A stretch of DNA of 64,000 nt. Origin: Maritimibacter harenae. GTDB lineage: Bacteria > Pseudomonadota > Alphaproteobacteria > Rhodobacterales > Rhodobacteraceae. Below, piece by piece: positions 44,866-53,373 of the stretch. The first letter of the stretch is position 1, and each line of letters opens with the position of its first letter. The notes below the pieces were generated by a model. It did not search any database. It was given only the letters and a program-made list of their open reading frames with translations, and was not told where the DNA came from. The position numbers and the translations under genes were made by a program. The DNA is taken from positions 192,820-256,819 of the forward strand of contig NZ_WTUX01000012.1 in the NCBI RefSeq assembly GCF_009882975.1, given 5' to 3'.

Positions 44866-45641
44866 TGCTTGTTGTCATCTCCCCCGCGAAGAAACTGGAT
44901 GAAACCGAAGCCCGCGCGCCCGGCGGCACCGCCCCGCATTTTGCCGCGGAGACGGCGAAGCTCGCGAAGACGGCGGTGTTGAAACAGCCCCGCAAGCTCG
45001 AAGAGCTGATGGGGATTTCCGAGAAGCTGGGCAAGCTGAACGCGGAACGGTTCAAGCGCTTCGGCTCTGGTGACGGCGCGAAGCCTGCGATCGAGATGTT
45101 CGCGGGCGACACCTATACCGGTTTCGATGCGCCGTCGCTCGATTCCGACGCGATGGACTATGCGCAGGACCACCTGCGCATCCTGTCCGGGCTCTACGGG
45201 CTTCTGCGCCCGCGCGACATGATCGAACCCCACCGGCTGGAAATGGGCACCCGGCTCAAGACCCGGCGGGGCACGTCGCTTTACGACTTCTGGGGGGACC
45301 GGATCGCCAAGCGGCTGAATGAAGAAGCCGAAAGGCTCGGTACCGACACGCTGATCAACTGCGCCTCGGTGGAATACTTCACCGCGGCGGACCGCGATGC
45401 GCTGAAGCTCCGGGTGATCACCCCGGTGTTCTACGAGACCAAGGCGGGCGAACCGAAAATCGTGAGCTTCTACGCCAAGCAGGCGCGTGGGGCGATGGCG
45501 CGGTTCGTCTGCGAGAACCGGATCACGGACCCTGCCGACCTGGCCGATTTCCGGTCGGGCGGCTACCGCTACCAGCCGGACATGAGTGAACCCGATCGCC
45601 CGGTCTTCCTGCGCGCGGAATCGGATCAGGACGCCGCCTGA
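44865..45641 (+). CDS. yaaA: Peroxide stress protein YaaA
   Basis: A 258-residue protein of the YaaA/DUF328 family. MLVVISPAKKLDETEARAP and KLNAERFKRF are family blocks, with the DNA-binding-like FSGDVY equivalent read here as FAGDTYTGF. SGLYGLLRPRDMIEPHRLEM is the best conserved stretch. In E. coli YaaA limits free iron during peroxide stress. TGATG couples it to recQ. Its 3' end overlaps the convergent hybrid kinase by 16 bases. Confidence 0.94.
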   Translation: MLVVISPAKKLDETEARAPGGTAPHFAAETAKLAKTAVLKQPRKLEELMGISEKLGKLNAERFKRFGSGDGAKPAIEMFAGDTYTGFDAPSLDSDAMDYAQDHLRILSGLYGLLRPRDMIEPHRLEMGTRLKTRRGTSLYDFWGDRIAKRLNEEAERLGTDTLINCASVEYFTAADRDALKLRVITPVFYETKAGEPKIVSFYAKQARGAMARFVCENRITDPADLADFRSGGYRYQPDMSEPDRPVFLRAESDQDAA

Positions 45642-47797
45642 GCCGGCGCCAGGGGTGCCACGGCACCGTCGGGGCATTGCGCACGGATTTCGGCCAGGAT
45701 CCTGTCCTTCGGAAAGGGCTTCGCGAAATGGGCGTCGAGCCCGTGCGCCATGACGTCCGCCCCGTCCCCGCGCATGGCATGCGCCGTCAGCGCCACGATA
45801 CGGGTGCGCGGAAGGCCCCGCACCGCTTCGAGCTCGCGAATCCTGCCGGTGGCGGTCTTGCCGTCCATGCCGGGCATGGAAATGTCCATGAAGACCAGGT
45901 CGGGCGGGCTCTCTTCGAACGCGTCCACCGCTTCGAACCCGTTGGCGGCGAAGACCAGGTCGATGTCGCAATCCTTCACGAGCTTCGAGAAGACGAAGCG
46001 GTTGGTCTTGTTGTCCTCGGCGACCAGCACCCGCATCCGGCGCGGTGCGGGCTCCGGGTCTTGCGCATCGTCCATGTCGACGAAGATATTCTCCACCGGT
46101 GCGCCGCGCGATGAGCGGAACCCCGGCACTTCGGGCGCGGGCAGCGCGGCGAGGAGCGCCATCAGCGCAGGCCGTGAGTGGGGCTTTTGCAGCACGCGCG
46201 TGTCGTCGCAGGTCGGGCTGTCGGCCAGCGGGTCGGCCACGGTGATGATCGGCGCCGGGGCGTGCGCGCAGAGATCGCCCTGCCCGCGCAGGAGCTTCTG
46301 GTCGGCGAAGATGACGTCGGCCGAGGCCGCCCGTGCAAGCCCCGCCTCGATCCCGTCCGCCTCTTCGACCGAGAGGCCCAGCGCGATCAGCCGCTTGGCC
46401 AGGATCGCGCGGTGCATGTCGTCGGGCATGACCAGGAGCGCATGACGCAGCCAGGCGGGCGCATCCGGCACGTCCTCTTCCGCCGCGCGCGGCAGCGTGA
46501 CGTGGAAACCGAAGCAGGAGCCGACCCCCGCCTCGCTGTCGACCCAGATCTCGCCCCCCATCAGCCCGACGAGTTGGCGGGTGATGGCAAGGCCCAGCCC
46601 GGTGCCCTCGAAAGGGCGGTTGTTGTCCGCCTCCACCTGGTTGAATTCGCCGAAGACGTGGCCCAGCTGATCGGCCGGGATGCCGATCCCCGTGTCCTCG
46701 ACCGTGACGTGGATGCGGTCGGGTCCGTCCGGCCCCTCGGGCACCCCGAGCACCCGGACAAGCACGTGGCCCGAGGGCGTGAACTTCACCGCGTTGCCCA
46801 CGAGGTTGGTGACGACCTGGCGCAGGCGGACCGGGTCGCCCACGAAACGGGTCGGCAGGAACATGTCGTAGTCGAGCATGATCTTGAGGTTCTTCTCGCG
46901 CACCGAGGGCATCAGCAGCGCGATCACGTCGAGGATCGTCTGCTCGAAGTCGAATGGTTCCGGGTGAAGCTCCAGCTTCGCGGCCTCGATCTTCGAGTAA
47001 TCCAGCACGTCGTTTATGATGGTCAGAAGCGCGCGGCCCGACGAACGGATCGTGTCGACATAGGACGACAGCTCCTCGTCCAGGTCGTGTTCGGCCATCA
47101 GGTCGGCCATGCCGAGAACCCCGTTCATCGGTGTCCGGATTTCGTGGCTCATGTTGGCCAGGAAGGCGGATTTCGCGCGGTTGGCGGCCTCTGCCCGTTC
47201 GCGGGCGAGGCGCATCGCGTTCTGTCGGCGGATCGCCTGCGTGACGTCGATCGCCATCGACACGGTGTCGCCGCCGGGAGCGCGCCGGTCGACGAGCCGC
47301 ACGTAGGCGCCGTTCCACAGGCGGATCTGGCGCGGTTCCGGTGCGTCCTGCGCCCAGCGCGCCAGCATCCAGTCGCGCCACTCGGGGGCGCTGCGCATGC
47401 CCGTGTCGACGATCCCCTCGGACAGCGCCGCCTCGACGATTTCCTCGTAATGCGCGCCGGGGCGGATGCATTCGAGTCCGTCGAACGGGGCGTAATAGGC
47501 CGGGTTGGCGATGATCAGGCGGTTGTCGGCGTCGAACACCGCGAAGCCGTCCCCGATCGCCTCGACCGAGGCCCAGAGGCGGCGCTTGGCGATGTCGACC
47601 TCCTGCGACTTGCGTTCGAGATCCTCGCGCACCTCGACCACCTGTTCGCGGGTTTCGACAAGGTCCTCGGACAGGCTGCGGGCGTGGCGCGACAGCATGC
47701 GGTTCGCCTCCTGCAACTCCGCCTCCTTGCGGGCCAGAAGCCGCTCGGCCGCCATGCGCGCGCGCCGCTCTTCCGTCAAAAGGTTCTCCGCCGTCAT
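45626..47797 (-). CDS. Soluble hybrid histidine kinase with PAS and two receiver-like domains
   Basis: A 723-residue kinase without membrane helices. Residues 5-75 form a coiled coil, 76-190 a PAS domain (ASVEAIGDGFAVFDADNRLI). HisKA has H218 in FLANMSHEIRTPMNG. HATPase boxes are NLVGNAVKF, VEDTGIGIP and GTGLGLAI. A degenerate receiver-like domain (about 451-550) keeps a DD pair and a K-P but lacks the proline after its aspartate. The final receiver (588 on) has phospho-acceptor D638 in LVFMDISMPGMDG. ATG 47797 has AGGAGG upstream. Signal and partner are unknown. Confidence 0.9.
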   Translation of the reverse strand: MTAENLLTEERRARMAAERLLARKEAELQEANRMLSRHARSLSEDLVETREQVVEVREDLERKSQEVDIAKRRLWASVEAIGDGFAVFDADNRLIIANPAYYAPFDGLECIRPGAHYEEIVEAALSEGIVDTGMRSAPEWRDWMLARWAQDAPEPRQIRLWNGAYVRLVDRRAPGGDTVSMAIDVTQAIRRQNAMRLARERAEAANRAKSAFLANMSHEIRTPMNGVLGMADLMAEHDLDEELSSYVDTIRSSGRALLTIINDVLDYSKIEAAKLELHPEPFDFEQTILDVIALLMPSVREKNLKIMLDYDMFLPTRFVGDPVRLRQVVTNLVGNAVKFTPSGHVLVRVLGVPEGPDGPDRIHVTVEDTGIGIPADQLGHVFGEFNQVEADNNRPFEGTGLGLAITRQLVGLMGGEIWVDSEAGVGSCFGFHVTLPRAAEEDVPDAPAWLRHALLVMPDDMHRAILAKRLIALGLSVEEADGIEAGLARAASADVIFADQKLLRGQGDLCAHAPAPIITVADPLADSPTCDDTRVLQKPHSRPALMALLAALPAPEVPGFRSSRGAPVENIFVDMDDAQDPEPAPRRMRVLVAEDNKTNRFVFSKLVKDCDIDLVFAANGFEAVDAFEESPPDLVFMDISMPGMDGKTATGRIRELEAVRGLPRTRIVALTAHAMRGDGADVMAHGLDAHFAKPFPKDRILAEIRAQCPDGAVAPLAPAQAAS

Positions 47798-47940
47798 CGC
47801 AGCCTCCTGTCGCCATTCCGCTGCCGAAGTGTCGCCGAACGAGGTGAACGCGCCCTTAACGGCGACGGGACGCGCGGCGGGAATCGTTGTCAGGTTCAAG
47901 GGGTCGTGGCAGCATATCTGCGGCACAGGAGGATGCGGCC

Positions 47941-50900
47941 ATGCTCAAGCTTTTCATTTCAATCACGATTTTCTTTGCCTCGACCCTTCAGACAATCGCA
48001 CAGGACGCGGTCCCCGACCGGCGGATCGTCCTGCACCGCGACGTGGATTTCTACGGCTCCGACCTTCAATCCATCTTCGACACCACGCTGGAGGCCTGCG
48101 AATCCGCCTGTCTCACCCGGGGCGAGTGCCGCGCCTTCACCTTCAACACCCGCAACGGATCGTGCTTTCTGAAGTCCGATGTGACCGAGGAGGCGGAATA
48201 TGCCGGGGCCTTTTCCGGCCGAATCGTGGCGGAAGACCCGGCGGTGCTGGCCGCGGCGCCGGACCGTGCGGCGGACCTGCGCGGTTTCCTGAGCGAGGCC
48301 GACCTCGACGCCGCCGCGGAGCGGGCCCGCGGCCTGCCCAACGACTTCGTCGCGGGCGGCTGGACGGCCGAGGCGCTCAGCCAGTACGCGATCTCGGCCG
48401 AGCGGGACGGCAACTACCTTGACGCCATGCGCAACATGGGCGCGGCGACGGTGGTGAGCGGCGCGGGCGGCGACTGGGCGGAATACGCGCGGCTGGCTTA
48501 TGCCACGGCCAACGTGACCGACGACCAGAACGCCGAGCGCCAATACCTCGAGACCGCGTTCGAGGCCGCGACGGCGGCCTACCTGCGGCTGCGCAACCCG
48601 GCGACCCGGGCCAACGCGCTGATCACGATGGCCCGCGCGCTCGAAGGGCTGGGGCGCGGACGCGACATGATCCCTGCGCTGCGGCTGGCGCAGGAACTTG
48701 CCCCGCGTGACGACACGGCGCAGGCGCTCGACCGCGCCGTGGGGCTTTACGGTTTCCGCGTCACGGATACCCGCGTGGAAAGCGACGCCGCACAGCCGCG
48801 CATCTGCGCCGAGTTCTCCGAACCGCTGGCCGAGACCGGGCGCACCTATGCCGACTTCGTGCAATCCGACACCTCCGGACTCGCCGTCGACGTATCGGAC
48901 CGGCAGCTCTGCATCGCCGGGGTGGAACACGGACAGCGCTATTCGATGACCCTGCGCGCGGGGCTTCCGGCGGCCTCCGGCGAAACGCTGCGGCGCCCGG
49001 TGCAGCTGACGCAGTACGTGCGCGACCGGTCCCCGTCCGTCATCTTCCCCGGCCGGGCCTATGTCCTGCCGCGCACCGAGGACGCGGGCCTTCCCGTGGT
49101 CACCGTCAACACCGACGCGCTGGACCTGACGGTGATGAAGGTCTCCGACCGCAACCTCGTACGCACGATGCAGGAGAACATCCTGGGCAATTCCATCGAC
49201 CCTTGGCGGGAGGAATACCTGGAAAGCCGTATGGCCCGCGTCGTGTGGGAGGGCGAGGCCAGCGTGGGCTCCGAGCTGAACGCCAACATCACCACGCGCC
49301 TGCCGATCGGCGAGGCGATCGCGGGGATGGAGCCGGGCGTCTACGCGTTGCAGGCCGCCGTACCGGGTGAGGACACCTACGACGTGCCGCCCGCGACGCA
49401 GTGGTTCGTGATCTCGGACATCGGGCTGACCTCGATGCTTGGGGCGGATGGGCTGCATGTGTTCGCCCGCTCGCTCAACACCGCCGAACCGATGGCGGGC
49501 GCCCGGATCGAGCTTCTGTCCGAGGCCAACACGGTGTTGGGCGAGCGGGAGACCGACGCGGACGGCTACGCGCATTTCCCGGCCACCATGACGGCCGGAC
49601 GCGGATCCGCCGCGCCAGCGGTGATCGTCGCCGAGAATGGCGAGGCGGACCTTGTGTACCTGTCGCTGCGCGGGCCGGAATTCGACCTGTCCGACCGGGG
49701 TGTCGAGGGCAATCCGGCCGCGCCGCCGGTCGACGTGTTCCTGACTACGGACCGGGGCGCCTACCGCGCCGGCGAGACGATCCATGCCACCGCGCTGGCC
49801 CGCGACGCGAAGGCGCAGGCGATCCCGGGCCTGCCGATCACCGCCGTGCTGAGCCGCCCGGACGGCGTGGAATACGCGCGCCAGGTTTCGGACGGCGCGG
49901 GTGCCGGGGGCCACGTCTTCGACATGCCCGTCTCGGGCGCCGCGCCGCGCGGCACCTGGCGGCTGGACGTGTTCGCGGACCCGGAAGAACCCGCGCTCGC
50001 CTCCACCACGCTGCTGGTCGAGGATTTCCTGCCGGAGCGGATCGACTTCGACCTCGCCCTGCCCGACGGGCCGGTCGCGGCGACCGATACGCCGCGGCTG
50101 TCGATCGACGCGCGCTATCTCTTCGGTGCGCCGGGGGCGGACCTGGCCTACGAGGGGCAGGTCCGTCTGAGCGCTACGCGCGAGATCGAGGCACGCCCGG
50201 GCTATGTCTTCGGGATGTGGAACGACCGGATCGTGCCGGAGTACCAGTCCCTGCCCGAGGGGCGCACGGACGCCTCCGGCCGGGCGCAGGTGCCGGTCAC
50301 CTTCCCGGATATCGAGGCCCCGGGCCGTCCCCTGAATGCGCGTGTCACGGTACGCGTCAAGGAGGGCTCCGGGCGCCCGGTGGAGCGCGAAGTGTCGGTG
50401 CCGGTCACGCCCGCTTCCGACCTCATCGGGATAAAGCCGCTCTTCGACGGCGAGGTGCCGGAGAACGGGACGGCCGCGTTCGAGCTCGTGGGTCTGGGCC
50501 CCGACCTCGAAGGCGCCGAGATGGACGTGACCTGGACGGTGAACCGGGTGCGCACGCGCTACCAATGGTATTCCAGCGATGGCTACTGGAACTGGGAGCC
50601 GGTGACGACGCGCGAACGGATCGCCACGGGAACCGAAACGCTGGACGGCTCCCCGACCCGGATCGAGACCCCGGTCGAATGGGGACGCTACGAGATCGTG
50701 GTGAGCCGGACGGCAGGCGAATACCTTGCCTCCTCCGCCGCGTTCCAGGCCGGGTGGTACGTGCCCGCCGATGTCTCGGAGACGCCCGACATGCTGGAAA
50801 TGTCGCTCGACGCCGAACGCTATGCGCCCGGTGACACGGCGACGCTTCGCATCGTGCCGCGCACGGCCGGCAAGGCGCTGGTGAAGGTCGTCTCCAACCG

Positions 50901-53373
50901 GCTGATCGACATGGTCGCGGTGGACGTGGACGGCGAGACGACCGTGGACCTTCCGGTGACCGAGGAATGGGGCGCGGGGGCCTATGTCACCGCCTCGCTG
51001 ATCCGGCCGCTCGACGCGGCGGCGGGACGCAACCCGACGCGCGCGCTGGGGCTGGCCCATGCCGGGGTCGATCCCGGGGAACGCGCGCTCGACGTGTCGA
51101 TCGACGCGCCCGGGACGGCACAGCCGCGCGGGCCGATGGAGGTAGCTGTCAACGTGGCCGGGCTGGCCGATGGCGACACCGGTTTCGTCACGCTGGCCGC
51201 GGTGGACCAGGGCATCCTGAACCTGACCGGGTTCGAGGACCCGGACCCGTCCGACCACTACTTCGGGCAACGCCGGCTCGGGATGGGCATTCGTGACCTC
51301 TACGGCAACCTGATCGATGGCATGACCGGGCAGATGGGCGAAATCCGCTCCGGCGGCGATGCGGGCGCGCAGATGCGGATGCAGGCCCCGCCGCCGACCG
51401 AAGAGCTCATGGCGCAGTTCTTCGGTCCGCTCGAAGTGGTCGACGGCCGCGCGACGGCCACGGTGGAGCTGCCGGAGTTCAACGGCTCGGTCCGCCTGAT
51501 GGCGGTGGCCTGGTCGGAGACCGGGGTCGGCGAGGCGGGCGCGGACGTGCTGGTGCGCGACCCGATCGTGATGACCGCCTCGGTCCCGCGCTTCATGGCG
51601 CCGGGCGACGAGGCGCGGATGCTGCTGGAGCTGACCCACGCGACCGGGCCGACCGGCGACGTGATGGTGACGGCGACCAGTGCCGGGCTCGAGATCGGGG
51701 GCGGCGTGCTGGCCGACGCCATCGCGCTTGGCGAGGGCGAGACCGCGCGCGTCTCGGTCCCCATCGCGGCGGAGGCGGACGGCGTGCAGCGGATCGCGCT
51801 GACGCTGACCACGCCGGCGGACGAACGGCTGACCAAGACGCTGACGATCCCGGTCAAGTCGCTCGACCCGGAGGTGGTGCGCCAGTCGCGCTTCACCCTG
51901 GCCGCCGGCGAGACGTTCAGCTTCTCCGACGACGTGTTCGACGGGCTCACCCGGACCTCGGCCCGCGCCACGCTGGCTGCCGGTCCGTTGGCCCGGATCG
52001 ACGCGCCGGGGCTGCTGGAGCGGCTCGACCGCTACCCCTACGGCTGCACCGAACAGCAGGCGAGCCGGGCGATGCCGCTTCTCTACATGGGCGGCGTGGC
52101 CGAGGCGATGGGACTGGCGGACCGCGAGGACCTGCCGGGTCGCGTGAACACCGCCATCGACGCGGTGCTGGCGAACCAGTCGGCCTCCGGCGGGTTCGGG
52201 CTGTGGCGGCCGGGGTCGGGCAACCTGTGGCTCGATGCCTTCGCCTCGGATTTCCTGTCTCGGGCGCGGGCGCAGGGCTACGCGGTGCCCGACACGGCGT
52301 TCCGCGCCGCGATGGACAACCTGCGCAACCGGGTGAATTACTACCCGGATTTCGAGGACGGCGGGCGTGACCTCGCCTACGCGCTCTACGTGCTGGCGCG
52401 CGAGGGTGCGGCGGCGATGGGCGATCTGCGCTACTACGCGGACGTGAAGGCGGACGCCTTCGACTCCCCCCTCGCCTCCGCGCAGCTGGGCGCGGCGCTC
52501 GCCGCCTATGGCGATCCGACGCGGGCCGACCGGCTTTTCGCGCAGGCCGACCGCCAGATCGACTCGCAGTCGCCGGAGGGCCAGGTCTGGCGCGCCGATT
52601 TCGGCACCGCGCTGCGCGATGCCGCCGCCGTCCTGACGCTTGCCGTCGAGGCGGGGTCCGAGGCGGTGGACCGCAAGGCACTGACCACCCGGGTGGCCCA
52701 AGGCGACCGGCACCTGTCGACGCAGGAAGCCACGTGGTCGCTCATGGCGGCCAACGCGCTGCTGGGCGACACGGCCGAGGCCGGGATCGTTCTGAACGGC
52801 GCGCCGATGACCGGCCCGCTGGTCGACGTCATGAACCCGCTGTCGCTATCGACGCCCTGGCGGGTCGAGAACACCGGGACACGTCCCGTCAATCTCACCG
52901 TGTCGACCTTCGGCGTGCCCACCACGCCGCAACCACCGACCGCGAACGGCTACACCATCGGGCGGCAATACTTCACGATGGAGGGTGAGCCGGCGGACGT
53001 GGGCCGCGTGGCGCAGGGCGAGCGGCTGGTCGCCGTGGTGACGGTCACGCCGCAGGGCACCTCGGACGGGCGGCTGATGATCTCGGACCCGCTGCCCGCG
53101 GGTTTCGAGATCGACAACCCCAACCTCATCCGGGGCGGCGACATCGGCCCGCTCGACTGGCTGCAGCTGACGGAGTCGACGGAGACGACCGAGTTCCGGC
53201 AGGACCGGTTCCTCGCCGCGCTGGATTGGCGCTCGGACGATGCGATCCGGCTGGCCTATATCGTGCGGGCGGTGACGCCGGGGCGGTTCCACCACCCGGC
53301 GGCCTCCGTCGAGGACATGTATCGCCCCGCGTACCGCGCGACCGGCGCGACGGGCACGGTGGTGATCGAGTGA
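47941..53373 (+). CDS. Bacterial alpha-2-macroglobulin with N-terminal PAN/Apple domain
   Basis: A 1,810-residue periplasmic protein. A Sec signal (1-20) lacks a lipobox, so it is not the lipoprotein form of E. coli YfhM. A cysteine-rich PAN/Apple-like domain follows (CESACLTRGECRAFTFNTRN), then a helical TPR-like region to about 250. Macroglobulin domains follow, then a thioester domain: C1369 and Q1372 lie in YPYGCTEQQASRAM, the CxEQ motif that forms the internal thioester trapping proteases. The following gene is pbpC, the classic partner. The pair is thought to protect the cell and repair its wall when foreign proteases breach the outer membrane. Start ATG 47941. Confidence 0.93.
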   Translation: MLKLFISITIFFASTLQTIAQDAVPDRRIVLHRDVDFYGSDLQSIFDTTLEACESACLTRGECRAFTFNTRNGSCFLKSDVTEEAEYAGAFSGRIVAEDPAVLAAAPDRAADLRGFLSEADLDAAAERARGLPNDFVAGGWTAEALSQYAISAERDGNYLDAMRNMGAATVVSGAGGDWAEYARLAYATANVTDDQNAERQYLETAFEAATAAYLRLRNPATRANALITMARALEGLGRGRDMIPALRLAQELAPRDDTAQALDRAVGLYGFRVTDTRVESDAAQPRICAEFSEPLAETGRTYADFVQSDTSGLAVDVSDRQLCIAGVEHGQRYSMTLRAGLPAASGETLRRPVQLTQYVRDRSPSVIFPGRAYVLPRTEDAGLPVVTVNTDALDLTVMKVSDRNLVRTMQENILGNSIDPWREEYLESRMARVVWEGEASVGSELNANITTRLPIGEAIAGMEPGVYALQAAVPGEDTYDVPPATQWFVISDIGLTSMLGADGLHVFARSLNTAEPMAGARIELLSEANTVLGERETDADGYAHFPATMTAGRGSAAPAVIVAENGEADLVYLSLRGPEFDLSDRGVEGNPAAPPVDVFLTTDRGAYRAGETIHATALARDAKAQAIPGLPITAVLSRPDGVEYARQVSDGAGAGGHVFDMPVSGAAPRGTWRLDVFADPEEPALASTTLLVEDFLPERIDFDLALPDGPVAATDTPRLSIDARYLFGAPGADLAYEGQVRLSATREIEARPGYVFGMWNDRIVPEYQSLPEGRTDASGRAQVPVTFPDIEAPGRPLNARVTVRVKEGSGRPVEREVSVPVTPASDLIGIKPLFDGEVPENGTAAFELVGLGPDLEGAEMDVTWTVNRVRTRYQWYSSDGYWNWEPVTTRERIATGTETLDGSPTRIETPVEWGRYEIVVSRTAGEYLASSAAFQAGWYVPADVSETPDMLEMSLDAERYAPGDTATLRIVPRTAGKALVKVVSNRLIDMVAVDVDGETTVDLPVTEEWGAGAYVTASLIRPLDAAAGRNPTRALGLAHAGVDPGERALDVSIDAPGTAQPRGPMEVAVNVAGLADGDTGFVTLAAVDQGILNLTGFEDPDPSDHYFGQRRLGMGIRDLYGNLIDGMTGQMGEIRSGGDAGAQMRMQAPPPTEELMAQFFGPLEVVDGRATATVELPEFNGSVRLMAVAWSETGVGEAGADVLVRDPIVMTASVPRFMAPGDEARMLLELTHATGPTGDVMVTATSAGLEIGGGVLADAIALGEGETARVSVPIAAEADGVQRIALTLTTPADERLTKTLTIPVKSLDPEVVRQSRFTLAAGETFSFSDDVFDGLTRTSARATLAAGPLARIDAPGLLERLDRYPYGCTEQQASRAMPLLYMGGVAEAMGLADREDLPGRVNTAIDAVLANQSASGGFGLWRPGSGNLWLDAFASDFLSRARAQGYAVPDTAFRAAMDNLRNRVNYYPDFEDGGRDLAYALYVLAREGAAAMGDLRYYADVKADAFDSPLASAQLGAALAAYGDPTRADRLFAQADRQIDSQSPEGQVWRADFGTALRDAAAVLTLAVEAGSEAVDRKALTTRVAQGDRHLSTQEATWSLMAANALLGDTAEAGIVLNGAPMTGPLVDVMNPLSLSTPWRVENTGTRPVNLTVSTFGVPTTPQPPTANGYTIGRQYFTMEGEPADVGRVAQGERLVAVVTVTPQGTSDGRLMISDPLPAGFEIDNPNLIRGGDIGPLDWLQLTESTETTEFRQDRFLAALDWRSDDAIRLAYIVRAVTPGRFHHPAASVEDMYRPAYRATGATGTVVIE

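Noticed and set aside
44688-47816. Minus-strand frame of 1,042 codons spanning yaaA, the hybrid kinase and the recQ end
   Set aside because: It is a different frame from the kinase and crosses three well-supported genes.
47959-52713. Minus-strand frame of 1,584 codons antisense to the alpha-2-macroglobulin gene
   Set aside because: It is an effect of high GC and codon bias; its translation is Arg/His/Val-rich with no domain, while the plus strand has a complete A2M.
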